Source: Lentisphaerae bacterium RIFOXYA12_64_32 (GTDB lineage Bacteria; Verrucomicrobiota; Lentisphaeria; Oligosphaerales; YB12-FULL-65-16). From it: a DNA stretch of 64,000 bases. This document shows, one piece after another, positions 50,358 through 59,965 of this stretch. Under the pieces are notes generated by a model that saw nothing but the letters and a program-made list of their open reading frames with translations, searched no databases and was not told the origin of the DNA. The stretch covers positions 1-64,000 of the forward strand of contig MHBL01000480.1 of NCBI GenBank assembly GCA_001803235.1, written 5' to 3'. The translations under genes were made by a program, and so were the position numbers. Position 1 is the first letter of the stretch; each line of letters opens with the position of its first letter.

Positions 50358-50692
50358 TGCAAAAAATCCTCACATTCTCCCTGGACGACGTGGCTTTCGA
50401 CCCGGCCCAGGTGGCACAGACGTTGGCGGAGGCGTGCGACAACAGAAAGCAGAAGTCCGTCGTGCGAGGCTTCTTCCAGATCGACGAGGTCGTCTACGCC
50501 GTGCTGCATGAACGCAAGCCGAGTCAACCCGCGGAGTTGTACACGCTGGTTCCGATCGAGGACACGTCGTCCCAGAGCATGGTCAGCATGCTGGAGCAGC
50601 GGTGGGAGGCGGGGTTCGACGCCCTCGGGACTGTCGACCTGGGCGATGGCACCAGCTACCTTCTTCTGGCTCGCCTTCAGGATGCAACGTGA
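50357..50692 (+). CDS. Small hypothetical protein, coupled to its neighbours
   Basis: 111 residues, soluble and acidic, for example MQKILTFSLDDVAFDPAQVAQ, VVRGFFQIDEVVYAVLHERK and GFDALGTVDLGDGTSYLLLARLQ. I recognise no family. Both junctions are TGATG overlaps (with the uridylyltransferase stop and with the acyltransferase start), so it is certainly translated as part of this operon. It is probably tied to envelope biogenesis. Confidence 0.75.
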   Translation: MQKILTFSLDDVAFDPAQVAQTLAEACDNRKQKSVVRGFFQIDEVVYAVLHERKPSQPAELYTLVPIEDTSSQSMVSMLEQRWEAGFDALGTVDLGDGTSYLLLARLQDAT

Positions 50693-51705
50693 TGGCTATG
50701 AAGCGGTTGCGGCGACTGGCTCTCGATCCTATCATTGGCTTTGGCATTCATTTTCTCATTGCCATTGTCAGCCGCCTCTCGCACCGCAACCTGGAGCGGT
50801 TGGCGAGTTTCCTTTCGCCCCTGGTGGCAGCTGTGTACCCCGAGGGACGCAAGCTGGTGGTGGCCAACCTGCGCATCGTCTTCCCCGACTGGCCGGAGGC
50901 GAGGTACGTCGCCACGTACAAGGAGTGCGTCCGCCACTCGCTCGACACGTTCTTCCGGTTCCTCTGGTTCTACCGCCACCCCGGCGAGTTGGCGGGCGTC
51001 CTTGACCGGACCTCTCAGGCGGCCACCGACGTCCTGGAGTTGAGCCACTCGCCCAATGGCGCCATTCTCATCTCCCCGCACCTCGGCAAGTTCGATCTCG
51101 TCGCCCAGTGCGTGGCAAGCTGGGGTGTCGACCTGCATGCCGTCGTGCACGAACTGCGTAACCCCTGGGCCGAGGCCGTCGCCGTCAAAGGCCGGGAATG
51201 CCACGGATTGACCGTCATCCCGCAGCATGGCGCCGTCCGCCAAATGGTGAAGGCGATGCGCGCCGGCAAGCCGGTCGCGATCCTCATGGACCAGAATGTC
51301 CGTCCGCACAAAGGCGGAGTTTTCACCGACTTCTTTGGCCTCCCCGTCACGGTTTCGCGCGTGCCGGCAGCACTCGCGCTTCGCCTCAAGGCCCCGTTGT
51401 TCGTGGGGGCTTGCGTCCAGGATGGGCCAGGCCTGGTTTTCGTCGGCCGCAAGGTGCCGTTCCCCGCCTCGGAGACCTGCACGGAGGAGACGCTGACCCA
51501 TGAACTCATGGCCGTGCACGAGGAACTGATTCGGCGCTACCCCGAACAGTACGCCTGGATCTACAAGCGTTGGCGCTATATTCCTGGAGACGCGCCGCCC
51601 GAGGTGGCCGCACGCTATCCCTACTATGCGAAGGTGTACGTCCACCCGCGGGCCGAGGACAGCCAGGCCGGCGACACAGAGGAAGACGCTGAGTCTTCAT
51701 CCTGA
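50692..51705 (+). CDS. Lipid A biosynthesis acyltransferase (LpxL/HtrB family)
   Basis: 337 residues. An N-terminal membrane anchor (LDPIIGFGIHFLIAIVSRL) is followed by NLRIVFPDWPEARY and the catalytic H-x4-D, His130 and Asp135 in ISPHLGKFD. VAILMDQNV and FFGLPVTVSRVPAALAL are family blocks, and the tail RRYPEQYAWIYKRWRY is typical. It adds a secondary acyl chain to lipid A at the inner membrane, which marks a lipopolysaccharide-bearing cell. The start ATG 50692 overlaps the previous stop. Confidence 0.9.
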   Translation: MAMKRLRRLALDPIIGFGIHFLIAIVSRLSHRNLERLASFLSPLVAAVYPEGRKLVVANLRIVFPDWPEARYVATYKECVRHSLDTFFRFLWFYRHPGELAGVLDRTSQAATDVLELSHSPNGAILISPHLGKFDLVAQCVASWGVDLHAVVHELRNPWAEAVAVKGRECHGLTVIPQHGAVRQMVKAMRAGKPVAILMDQNVRPHKGGVFTDFFGLPVTVSRVPAALALRLKAPLFVGACVQDGPGLVFVGRKVPFPASETCTEETLTHELMAVHEELIRRYPEQYAWIYKRWRYIPGDAPPEVAARYPYYAKVYVHPRAEDSQAGDTEEDAESSS

Positions 51706-51809
51706 GCGCAGACCCGATTGGCCTGGAACCGTCGCGTCATTCGCGTGTGTTTCTCAGTTCCCGAGGGCGCAAAGCCAACCGGACAGCCGGATCCCCGCAC
51801 GGAGACACC

Positions 51810-52193
51810 ATGGACAGAATTCAGATCGTCGACCTCCTGCTGCGCTGCATTGTCGGCATCAACCCCGATGAACGGCGCGAGAAACAGGACGTCAACATCA
51901 CGGTAACACTCTTCGCCGACCTGCGCCCGGCCGGCCGTTCCGACGACATTGCCGATACGGTCAACTACCGCTCCGTCAAGACGCGAATTCGCCACTTCGT
52001 CGAAGGCTCCAGTTTCCTGCTTGTGGAGAAACTGGCCGATGGCATCGCCTGTCTCTGCCTGGAAGACCCGCGTGTTGAACGCGTCGTGGTTCGGGTCGAA
52101 AAGCCGGCGGCGCTGCGATTCGCCCGTACCGTGGCGGTGGAGATCGAACGCCGTCCAGAAGACTACCCGGACCCGAAACGCCATGCGCCTTGA
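51810..52193 (+). CDS. folB: Dihydroneopterin aldolase
   Basis: 127 residues. IVDLLLRCIVGINPDERREKQDVNITVTL and DDIADTVNYRSVKTRIRHFVEGSSFLLVEKLADGIA contain the conserved Glu and the Y-x-x-V-x-x-x-I block plus the catalytic Lys (LVEKLA). It forms 6-hydroxymethyl-dihydropterin in folate synthesis. The start is ATG 51810 after GGAG. Its end overlaps folK by 11 bases, so the pathway neighbours are coupled. Confidence 0.92.
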   Translation: MDRIQIVDLLLRCIVGINPDERREKQDVNITVTLFADLRPAGRSDDIADTVNYRSVKTRIRHFVEGSSFLLVEKLADGIACLCLEDPRVERVVVRVEKPAALRFARTVAVEIERRPEDYPDPKRHAP

Positions 52194-53748
52194 ATCGCAG
52201 CCGATCCTGATCGGGCTCTGCAGCAACATCGAACCGGAACGTCACATTCCGGCCGCGATGCAGGCACTGCGCCAGGCGTTCAGTGAGGTGCAGGCCTCGA
52301 CTCTGCACCGCACCCGACCGTTAGCCGGACGCGACCAGCCCGCCTACATCAACGGTGTTGTGTGTGCCAAGACCGCCCTGCCGCCAGAGGGCGTCCGAAC
52401 CATTCTGCGCCAGATAGAGGACCAATGCGGGCGGCACCGTGACCCTATCGACAAATACGCGTCGCGCACGATGGACCTCGACCTGCTCGCCTACGGAAGC
52501 GTCGCCGATCCCGAACGAGGGCTGCCCAATCCCGAGTTGCTCACCCGCGACTTCGTCCTGGTCCCCGCCGCTGAACTGTGGCCGGATTGGCGCCACCCTG
52601 TCGAGGGGAAGCCACTTCACTCCCTGGCGAGGGAACTCTTTCCCGAACAACCCAATTTCCTGGGCGAGGTACACCTGACCGAGACCTCGGTTAAGCCGCG
52701 CCATTCAAGGGTCACCGCCATCTGTGCAGTGTCGATCTTCCTGTTGACGCTGCTCGTCGCCGGTTTGGTCAGCGCGGGGACCACGCCATGGGCAACGTCG
52801 GCAGCCATGGCAGCAGCAACGCCCGGCGCTGTGCCTGCGCCGGGCGTTGACACACCCGCACCGGCGCGACCGCCGCGCCCCTTGGCCTGGCGCCTGTTCT
52901 GGAGCCTGGTGCGCATCGGACTGGCCGTTTGGATCGGACTTGCCCTCTACATGTTCGTCTTTCAGGCGCAGTTCGTCTATTTCCCAACCAAGGGACTCGA
53001 TGGCACACCGGCACGGATCGACCTTGCTTTCGAGGACGTCCGGCTCCCCACCTCCGATGGGGAGCAGATTCACGCCTGGTTTGTTCCCTGCCCAGAAAGT
53101 AACCGTGGGACCGTCCTGTTTTGTCACGGCAATGGCGGCAATATCAGTCACCGGCTCGACAATCTTCTGATCCTGCATCGAATGGGGTTTGCTGTGCTGC
53201 TTTTCGACTACCGCGGTTACGGCCAGAGCACCGGAAGGCCTTCCGAAAAGGGAACTTACACCGACGCACAGGCCGCTTGGGACTCCCTGACACGCCAGCG
53301 CGGCATCCCCCCCGGCAGCATCGTGGTGTACGGACAGTCCCTCGGCGGTCCTGTGGCTGCCTGGTTGGCCGCACGGACCAACCCGGCAGCGCTGGTGCTG
53401 GATTCAACGTTCACCTCACTGGCGGACGAGGGCGGCGACGTCTACCCTTACCTGCCCGTGCGGATCTTGTGCCGCTTTCGCTACGCCACCGCGCAGCACC
53501 TCAAGTCTGTCCCCTGCCCCGTCGTCGTTATCCACAGCCCCGAGGACGAAATCGTCCGTTTCCGCCACGGCCAAACACTGTTCCGGCTCGCACCGGAACC
53601 CAAGCAATTCGTAGAGATTACCGGTTCTCACAACGAAGGTTTCCTGTCCTCGGGCGAGAAGTACTCACGCGGCCTCGATGAGGCGCTCCGTGCCGTCATG
53701 CGCCCCCCACAGGAACCGCACCCGGAACGACAACAACCCACCGAATAG
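52183..53748 (+). CDS. folK: HPPK (FolK) fused in frame to a membrane-anchored alpha/beta hydrolase
   Basis: 521 residues. Residues 1-165 are hydroxymethyldihydropterin pyrophosphokinase (LIGLCSNIEPERHIPAAM, QIEDQCGRHRDPIDKYASRTMDLDLLAYG with R-x-x-D-x-D-L-L, LPNPELLTRDFVLVPAAE). Then come a hydrophobic segment (about 177-199), a Pro/Ala linker, a second membrane segment (about 237-266) and a COG1073-type serine hydrolase: Ser386 in GQSLGG, Asp455 in SPEDEIV and His483 in GSHNEGF. There is no stop between them. A separate hydrolase could start at GTG 52729, but no ribosome site is evident there. The hydrolase would face the periplasm or membrane while HPPK stays in the cytoplasm. Confidence 0.8.
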   Translation: MRLESQPILIGLCSNIEPERHIPAAMQALRQAFSEVQASTLHRTRPLAGRDQPAYINGVVCAKTALPPEGVRTILRQIEDQCGRHRDPIDKYASRTMDLDLLAYGSVADPERGLPNPELLTRDFVLVPAAELWPDWRHPVEGKPLHSLARELFPEQPNFLGEVHLTETSVKPRHSRVTAICAVSIFLLTLLVAGLVSAGTTPWATSAAMAAATPGAVPAPGVDTPAPARPPRPLAWRLFWSLVRIGLAVWIGLALYMFVFQAQFVYFPTKGLDGTPARIDLAFEDVRLPTSDGEQIHAWFVPCPESNRGTVLFCHGNGGNISHRLDNLLILHRMGFAVLLFDYRGYGQSTGRPSEKGTYTDAQAAWDSLTRQRGIPPGSIVVYGQSLGGPVAAWLAARTNPAALVLDSTFTSLADEGGDVYPYLPVRILCRFRYATAQHLKSVPCPVVVIHSPEDEIVRFRHGQTLFRLAPEPKQFVEITGSHNEGFLSSGEKYSRGLDEALRAVMRPPQEPHPERQQPTE

Positions 53749-53751
53749 CCC

Positions 53752-56451
53752 ATGGCAGATGCTGCGACATCGGTTGGCGCCACGCAAAGAGGCGGTCACC
53801 TCGGCCAGGCCCGATGGGCCGCTTTCGTCGCCTGGGCATTCGTCGTGCTTCTCTTCGGGGCCTATCCCATCGCTCTGGCCTGCCCCATGGGCCTGCAGAC
53901 TGAACTGGTGTTCCATTTCTCGATTCCAACCCTGTTCCTGCTCGCGCTCATGACCATCGCATGCCTGCTGCTTGGCCGCCTCCATGATATCCGCCCCCTG
54001 ACGCATCACGCCCCGGCCCGCGGACGATTCACGCCCGGCGCCAGGACCCTCACAGCCGCAGCGGTCTTCTTCGCGGCAGTCTGCATCCTGAGCGCCTGGC
54101 ACGGCCGTACCGCGGCTTGGCACGAACTCGTTATCCTGATCGGGTACATCACCATCCCCCTGTTCTACGCCACCTGCCCGCGGCGCTGGATGCCACGCCA
54201 TCTGGTCCGGGTGCTCGCCATCCTCTGGCTACTGAACCTGCTGCACTGCTTCTGGCAGTACACCGTCGCCGGTCACGAAATGGTCGGATTGGCCGGCAAC
54301 CGCAACTGGCTCGCGGCTCTTACCGTTGTCCTCACTCCCTGGGTCTGGCTGGCCGTGGCGCAGTGGCGGCCGAAGCACCCCGAGGCCGACGCGCCGTGTG
54401 CGGACCGCGGCCGTTGGCTCCGTTGGGCATTGTATGCGGGGAGCACCTACGCCGCCCTGATCCTGCTCAAGAGCGCCGACTGTCGCGCCACCTGGCTCGG
54501 ATTGGGAGCCTACGTGTGCCTGTTCCTGGTCCTGCCGCGACTCTCCACCTTCCTGGCAGCCGTGATCGGCGGACTCATTCCCATTCTGGTCATCGCCTGT
54601 TTTGCCTTTCTCCCGGAGGCCGTGATTCACTCCGCGGAAAGCGACATCCGCCTGCCCATGTATGCCAGTACCGTGCGACTCATCGCCGACCACCCTGTCC
54701 TTGGAGTCGGGGCGGGAAATTACCGCAGAGACTACGCACGCTACCGGTCGCTGGCGCACAAGAGCCGTTTCGTGGCGGCGCCGGTGACCGAACACCCGCA
54801 TAACGAAGTCCTCCACGTGGCTGCCAGCGCCGGCGTGCCGGTTGCCCTGCTCTGGTGCCTGCTCTTTCTGCCGCTGCTCCGACCCGCACGTGGAAATACC
54901 TTCTGGCACCTGGTCCATTTCTCCGCCTTCATGATGGTAGCGCATTCGATGTTCGACAAAGTTCTGGTTCAGCCGCCGACCTGCGTGCTTGGGTTCTTTT
55001 TCCTCGGCATCCTCTGGCGGCCCCGACGGCGGGTCCGCTGGCGGCCGCACCTTGCGGCCACATCCGGCCGCCGCTGGGCGACGCTGGCAGTGCTGATCGC
55101 TGCGGCGGGGTGCGGCCTTTACGTCGCCGTCAGAGAAGCACGCACGTCCTGGTTCTTTCGCCAAGCGTTCATCCTGGAAGCGAACAACCATTTCCAGGAG
55201 GCCTACCAGGACTACGCGCGCACCACGATCATCAACCCCGGCTGCGTCCAGACGCATGCCTACTCCGGCATTATCGCCAACAACAAACTGCGCGACCCGC
55301 TGCTTGCTCTCAAGCACCTGGACCGCGCGCGACAGCTCGAGCCGGATTTTGCACATATCAACGGCGAGATCGGCCTGGCTCTTGGCAGCCTGCGCAGACA
55401 CGCTGAAGCGCTCCCCTTCTTCCAGCGCGAAGCCCAGCTCTACCCCTTCGACGTCATTGCACACCAGCGGCTCTTTCTCTGCGGATTGGTCACCGGACGG
55501 GTGCCTGAAATGGACGCCCTCTTCGAACGAATCGCCTGGCTACGGTACCGAGGCATCATCCAACACCTCGGGGAGGAAGACGCGAACCAACACGTCGCCG
55601 AATTCATGATCGCCCTGGAGAAGGACCAACCGAAAAAGGCTGTGGCCGTTGCCGAGGAAATGCTCGCTCCGCTCGGCGCGGGCACGGCCGAACCGGCATT
55701 CTTCCAACTTGCCCAGCAAACAGGAGTACCAACAGGCATCTACAATCGGCCGTTCGGGGAGTTCGACTATGACTACTGGCGACGGCTGCTGCTCTGGCGG
55801 CGGTTGCTGCGCGAACGAGACACCCCCACCGTCCCCGACCTTCTCGAGCAGTTCCGCGGGCTCAGCACTCCGCCCAACGACCGCCGGAACCGCGCCGCCG
55901 AGTTCGCGGAATTCGCTTCGCAAGCTGGCTCAGGTATAGAGGTGGGTGTTCTGCGAAAACCGGACGGGACTGATCTGGGCGTGGTCGAGATCCGACAGGG
56001 GACGTCGGTGTGGCTGGCTTCGCTCACAACCGGTCAGGTCCGGCCGGACGCGGACGCCGTCAGCCTGCAACGCGACCCAACCGCCCAAGCGGCACTCAAC
56101 CTGAAACCGGAAGATGTGACCTCGCTGGTCATCGCGTTGCCGGCCTGGCCACTGGAGTTCTGGACCCGGCATCAGGCACTCGGACAGGTACTACGCCTTG
56201 CGGCCGGGAACCCCGCTCCCAAGTTCGGCACCTCGCCAGGGTTGCGGCGCCGACACTACGAACGGGCACTTGCCGCCGCGCTCGTACAGAAACCGAAGAC
56301 GGGGGAGGCGGCAGCCTCCGATGCATCGAGTTTTTCACCTATTACTGTGGAGTTCGATGCACAGTGCTTCAGGTCCTTCGCCTTGTTGCTACCGCCCCCC
56401 GCGCAAGAAGGTCAGCCGACGTCCGACGCCAGGCCCGTATTGCCTCCGTAG
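53752..56451 (+). CDS. O-antigen ligase-like membrane protein with C-terminal TPR domain
   Basis: 899 residues. About ten transmembrane helices fill the first 420 residues. The Wzy_C/O-antigen ligase signature is DHPVLGVGAGNYRRDYARYRS ... VTEHPHNEVLHVAASAGVPVALLW. After a last helix (LAVLIAAAGCGLYVAVREA) come tetratricopeptide-like helices (ANNHFQEAYQDYARTTIINPGC, DPLLALKHLDRARQLEPDFAHINGEIGLALGSLRRHAEALPFFQREA). It transfers or polymerises surface glycan. It is 3 bases after the folK fusion and so at the end of the envelope/folate operon. The C-terminal 250 residues are unassigned. Confidence 0.82.
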   Translation: MADAATSVGATQRGGHLGQARWAAFVAWAFVVLLFGAYPIALACPMGLQTELVFHFSIPTLFLLALMTIACLLLGRLHDIRPLTHHAPARGRFTPGARTLTAAAVFFAAVCILSAWHGRTAAWHELVILIGYITIPLFYATCPRRWMPRHLVRVLAILWLLNLLHCFWQYTVAGHEMVGLAGNRNWLAALTVVLTPWVWLAVAQWRPKHPEADAPCADRGRWLRWALYAGSTYAALILLKSADCRATWLGLGAYVCLFLVLPRLSTFLAAVIGGLIPILVIACFAFLPEAVIHSAESDIRLPMYASTVRLIADHPVLGVGAGNYRRDYARYRSLAHKSRFVAAPVTEHPHNEVLHVAASAGVPVALLWCLLFLPLLRPARGNTFWHLVHFSAFMMVAHSMFDKVLVQPPTCVLGFFFLGILWRPRRRVRWRPHLAATSGRRWATLAVLIAAAGCGLYVAVREARTSWFFRQAFILEANNHFQEAYQDYARTTIINPGCVQTHAYSGIIANNKLRDPLLALKHLDRARQLEPDFAHINGEIGLALGSLRRHAEALPFFQREAQLYPFDVIAHQRLFLCGLVTGRVPEMDALFERIAWLRYRGIIQHLGEEDANQHVAEFMIALEKDQPKKAVAVAEEMLAPLGAGTAEPAFFQLAQQTGVPTGIYNRPFGEFDYDYWRRLLLWRRLLRERDTPTVPDLLEQFRGLSTPPNDRRNRAAEFAEFASQAGSGIEVGVLRKPDGTDLGVVEIRQGTSVWLASLTTGQVRPDADAVSLQRDPTAQAALNLKPEDVTSLVIALPAWPLEFWTRHQALGQVLRLAAGNPAPKFGTSPGLRRRHYERALAAALVQKPKTGEAAASDASSFSPITVEFDAQCFRSFALLLPPPAQEGQPTSDARPVLPP

Positions 56452-56562
56452 ACAGACACACTACTTTACCCCCAACCCCGGCCCACGTTGCCGGCAGTCC
56501 AACACGCAGTGCGGAACGGTCTCCATGGCCATTCCGCAGAACGACAAGGACATACCGCGCCA

Positions 56563-58812
56563 ATGAGCAAGCCCACTGTCCTGCCTGGGACGACGCTCCT
56601 TGACATGACCGGCGATCTGGCGGCGCTCATGGTCGCGGGCATCGACCGGTACCTGGTGCGCGAGACCGAGGTATCTGTCGCACGCCGGAGTCGACACTGG
56701 CATCGGGACCCTTCGTCCCAGGCACAGTACGTGACCTCGGTGGCCGCGAACCGCACGCGCTTCCGAACCATTATCGGGGCCGGCGACGAACGCGCCCAGT
56801 CGTGCCTGCAACTCGTGGCCCCGCTCCCCGCCGCCAAGAGCGGCCCGGGAGTCCTGGCACGCACCCGCGGCTACACCGTCTACGCCGTCCGTTGGGCTGT
56901 CCTGCCGGGAGTGGACGCCGAGGGACTGCTTCTCAAACCAAACCGCCCCCCCCGCGCCAATGTGATCGCTTTGCCCGACTGCAGTACCACACCCGAAATG
57001 CTGGTCGGCCTGGACCGCGGCATTGCGCCCACGGCGCAGTTCGCGCGGCGCCTGGCCGAAAGCGGCTGCCAGGTGCTCGTCCCGTTGCTCATCGACCGCG
57101 GCCACGGTTTTGCGGGCACGCCACGCATCCACGTGTCGCCGCGACCACACCGCGAATTCATCTACCGCGCGGCCTACGAGATGGGCCGTCACCTCCTCGG
57201 GTTCGAGGTCCAGAAAGTCAGCGCCGCTGTCGACGGGTTCCAGAACGAATCAACCCGACCGACAGGCGTCATCGGCTACGGCGAGGGCGGCTTAGTCGCG
57301 CTCTACGCCGCTGCCGTGGACACGCGACTCACAGCTGCTGCGGTGCTCGGCTACTTCCAGCCGCGCGAGGGACTTTGGCGCGAACCGATTGACCACAACG
57401 TCTGGGCACTGCTCGACGAGTTTGGGGACGCGGAACTCGCCAGCCTCGTGGCGCCGCGCCCGCTGATCGTCGAGGCGTGCCGGGGACCGGAGTGGCACGG
57501 CCGCTCCCCAAGTGCCACGCAACCGGGCTCGACCCCGGGCGACCTCACCACGCCGCCGTTGACCGAGGTCCGCCGCGAGGTCGAGCGAGCGCGACAACTA
57601 ACGGCACAGCTCAGTCCGCCGCCCGTCCTGAAACTCGTCGGGACAGGCAACAACGCTCCCGGCAGCGCAGCGGCACTCAAGGCGTTCCTCGTCGCGCTCT
57701 GTCCCGGTGCCTCGCTGACCGCGCGCGGACCCGCGCCGCGCCGCGCCGCGACACTCCCGGATGCACGCGCCCGGCTCGGGCGGCAGGTTGGGCAGTTGAT
57801 CGAACACACCCAAGTCCTGGTCGAGGATGGCGAACGGCGGCGCGCAGCGTTCTGGGCCAAGGCCGACGCCTCCTCTGCAGAAGCGTGGGCCGCCAGTTGC
57901 GCCCACTACCGCGACATCTTTTGGGAACAGATCATCGGCAAACTTCCGCCGCCCGACCAACCCCCGAACCCGCGCTCCCGGTTCCTGTACGAAACGGACA
58001 GCTACACCGGCTACGAGGTCGTTCTCGACCTGTACCGCGACGTGTTTGCGTACGGGATTCTGCTCCTGCCCAAGGGCATGGCATCGGGCGAACGGCGCCC
58101 TGTTGTGGTCTGTCAGCACGGGCTCGAGGGCCGACCGCAGAACGTCGCATTGCCGCAGGATGACGCAGCCTACCATGCCTACGGCTGCCGCCTCGCCGAG
58201 CGCGGGTTTGTTGTATTTGCGCCGCAGAACCCGTACATCGGCTACGACAGTTTCCGCGTCCTGCAGCGCAAGGCCAACCCGCTGCGCCTGTCGCTTTTCT
58301 CGTTCATCGTCCGACAGCACGAGCGCATTCTCGAGTGGCTCGGTTCGCAGTCGTTCGTGGCCCCAAAACGCATCGGGTTCTACGGCATCAGTTACGGCGG
58401 TAAGACGGCCATGCGCGTACCCGCCATCCTGACGAACTACGCCCTGTCAATCTGCTCGGCGGACTACAACGAATGGGTCCGCAAGAACGCATCGACAGCC
58501 TACTACCCCGGAACCTACCTGCACACCGACGAGTACGAGATGTTCGAGTTCGACCTCGGCAATACGTTCAACTACGCGGAAATGAGCTGGCTTATCTTCC
58601 CGCGGCCGTTCATGGTCGAACGTGGTCACAGCGACGGCGTCGGCTGGGACCAGTGGGTGGGTTACGAGTTCGCCAAGACGTTCCGGCGCTACAACCTGCT
58701 GCGCCTGCCTGAGCGCGCCGTGATCGAGTGGTTCGACGGCCCGCACGAAATCCACGCCAGCGGCACCTTCGAGTTCCTGCATCACTGGCTGAACTGGCCG
58801 GCCCCGAAGTAA
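56563..58812 (+). CDS. Double alpha/beta-hydrolase (acetyl-xylan-esterase-like) protein
   Basis: 749 residues with two hydrolase units in series. The first (about 80-330) has the elbow GYGEGG in VIGYGEGGLVALYAA, with Glu at the nucleophile position instead of Ser. The second (about 480-749) has GISYGG in IGFYGISYGGKTAMRVP, with Ser as nucleophile, and HEIHASGTFEFLHHW with the His. So the second unit is probably active and the first is degenerate. It resembles the large esterases next to Gfo/Idh/MocA genes in planctomycetes. No signal peptide is evident. The start is ATG 56563 with AAGGA upstream; the next gene is 16 bases downstream. Confidence 0.7.
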   Translation: MSKPTVLPGTTLLDMTGDLAALMVAGIDRYLVRETEVSVARRSRHWHRDPSSQAQYVTSVAANRTRFRTIIGAGDERAQSCLQLVAPLPAAKSGPGVLARTRGYTVYAVRWAVLPGVDAEGLLLKPNRPPRANVIALPDCSTTPEMLVGLDRGIAPTAQFARRLAESGCQVLVPLLIDRGHGFAGTPRIHVSPRPHREFIYRAAYEMGRHLLGFEVQKVSAAVDGFQNESTRPTGVIGYGEGGLVALYAAAVDTRLTAAAVLGYFQPREGLWREPIDHNVWALLDEFGDAELASLVAPRPLIVEACRGPEWHGRSPSATQPGSTPGDLTTPPLTEVRREVERARQLTAQLSPPPVLKLVGTGNNAPGSAAALKAFLVALCPGASLTARGPAPRRAATLPDARARLGRQVGQLIEHTQVLVEDGERRRAAFWAKADASSAEAWAASCAHYRDIFWEQIIGKLPPPDQPPNPRSRFLYETDSYTGYEVVLDLYRDVFAYGILLLPKGMASGERRPVVVCQHGLEGRPQNVALPQDDAAYHAYGCRLAERGFVVFAPQNPYIGYDSFRVLQRKANPLRLSLFSFIVRQHERILEWLGSQSFVAPKRIGFYGISYGGKTAMRVPAILTNYALSICSADYNEWVRKNASTAYYPGTYLHTDEYEMFEFDLGNTFNYAEMSWLIFPRPFMVERGHSDGVGWDQWVGYEFAKTFRRYNLLRLPERAVIEWFDGPHEIHASGTFEFLHHWLNWPAPK

Positions 58813-58827
58813 GGACCCCACAACACC

Positions 58828-59823
58828 ATGAGTTTCCGAATCTGTATCATCGGATGCGGCAGCATGTCACAGAGCGGACACGGCCCCGCGTTTGCGAAAT
58901 ACGCAGCATCGCACCCGCACACCGAACTGGCCGCCTGTTGCGATCTGGACGCGGCGAAGGCTGCCAGCTACCGGCAGCGGTTCGGCTTCGCCCGGCATTA
59001 CACCGACGTGCCGGAAATGCTCAACACCGAGAAACCCGACGCCGTCTGCCTGATCGCACCGGTGAATGTGACCTGCGAGTTGTCGTGCCGGATCATGGAA
59101 ATGCGATATCCGCTGCTGATGGAAAAGCCGCCGGGCATGAACGTCGGCGAGACCGACCGCATGATTGCCGTGGCCGAACGCTGCGGTGTGCCCAACCAGG
59201 TCGCCTTCAACCGCCGCTACACACCCCTGATCCGCGAACTCAAGCGTCGCCTCGCCACGCAGTTCCAACCCGGCGAAATCCAACACCTCCGCTACGACTT
59301 CACCCGCATCGGCAGGAAGGACGTGGACTTCTCCACCACCGCCATTCACGGCATCGATACGGTCCGGTTCCTCGCCGGCAGCGACTACCGGTACATCCGG
59401 TTCCGGTACCAGGCTCTGCCGCAGTTCGGGGCCACAGTCGCCAACATCTTCATGGACTGCGAAATGGCTTCGGGCGCCACCGCGCACCTGAACTTCTGCC
59501 CCATGTCGGGCGCCGTCACCGAGCGTGCCACCGTGCACCTGCACGACAATACGTTCTTCCTCAACATCCCGGTGTGGAAAGCGTTCGACGCACCCGGCCG
59601 CATCCAACACGTGGTAAAGGATGCGATCCAGTCAGACCTGAGCGGGACCGAAATCAGCGACGGAGCGGAAGCCTTCGAACTGGGCGGGTTTTACGGCGAA
59701 AACGCGGCGTTCTTCGAGGACGTGCGTGCAGGTCGTCACCCCGCCGGCGACCTGCGCAGCGCGCGCCAGTCCGTCGATGTGGCCAACTGCATCCGCGAAC
59801 GCCGCGACGAGTACCGCGCCTGA
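58828..59823 (+). CDS. Gfo/Idh/MocA-family oxidoreductase
   Basis: 331 residues. IIGCGSMSQSGHGPAFAKY is the nucleotide loop. LLMEKPPGMNVGETDRMI is the E-K-P block, followed by NRRYTPLIREL (R-Y block). STTAIHGIDTVRFLAG has the His/Asp pair of the catalytic helix. It is the fourth family member in the window and is coupled to the double hydrolase gene, so the two probably act on one substrate. Confidence 0.88.
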   Translation: MSFRICIIGCGSMSQSGHGPAFAKYAASHPHTELAACCDLDAAKAASYRQRFGFARHYTDVPEMLNTEKPDAVCLIAPVNVTCELSCRIMEMRYPLLMEKPPGMNVGETDRMIAVAERCGVPNQVAFNRRYTPLIRELKRRLATQFQPGEIQHLRYDFTRIGRKDVDFSTTAIHGIDTVRFLAGSDYRYIRFRYQALPQFGATVANIFMDCEMASGATAHLNFCPMSGAVTERATVHLHDNTFFLNIPVWKAFDAPGRIQHVVKDAIQSDLSGTEISDGAEAFELGGFYGENAAFFEDVRAGRHPAGDLRSARQSVDVANCIRERRDEYRA

Positions 59824-59881
59824 CCCCGACAGAGGGGAGGTGGCGGTGGGATTCAGGGCTCAGGTTGCGGCGGCGGGCCGC

Positions 59882-59961
59882 CTCGCCCCTCGCCCCTCGC
59901 CCCTCGCCCCTCGCCCCTCGCCCCTCGCCCCTCGCCCCTCGCCCCTCGCCCCTCGCCCCTC
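59882..59961. repeat. Heptad array (TCGCCCC)n
   Basis: About eleven near-perfect head-to-tail copies of TCGCCCC fill the gap between the convergent oxidoreductase and esterase genes. Confidence 0.95.
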
Positions 59962-59965
59962 TGCT

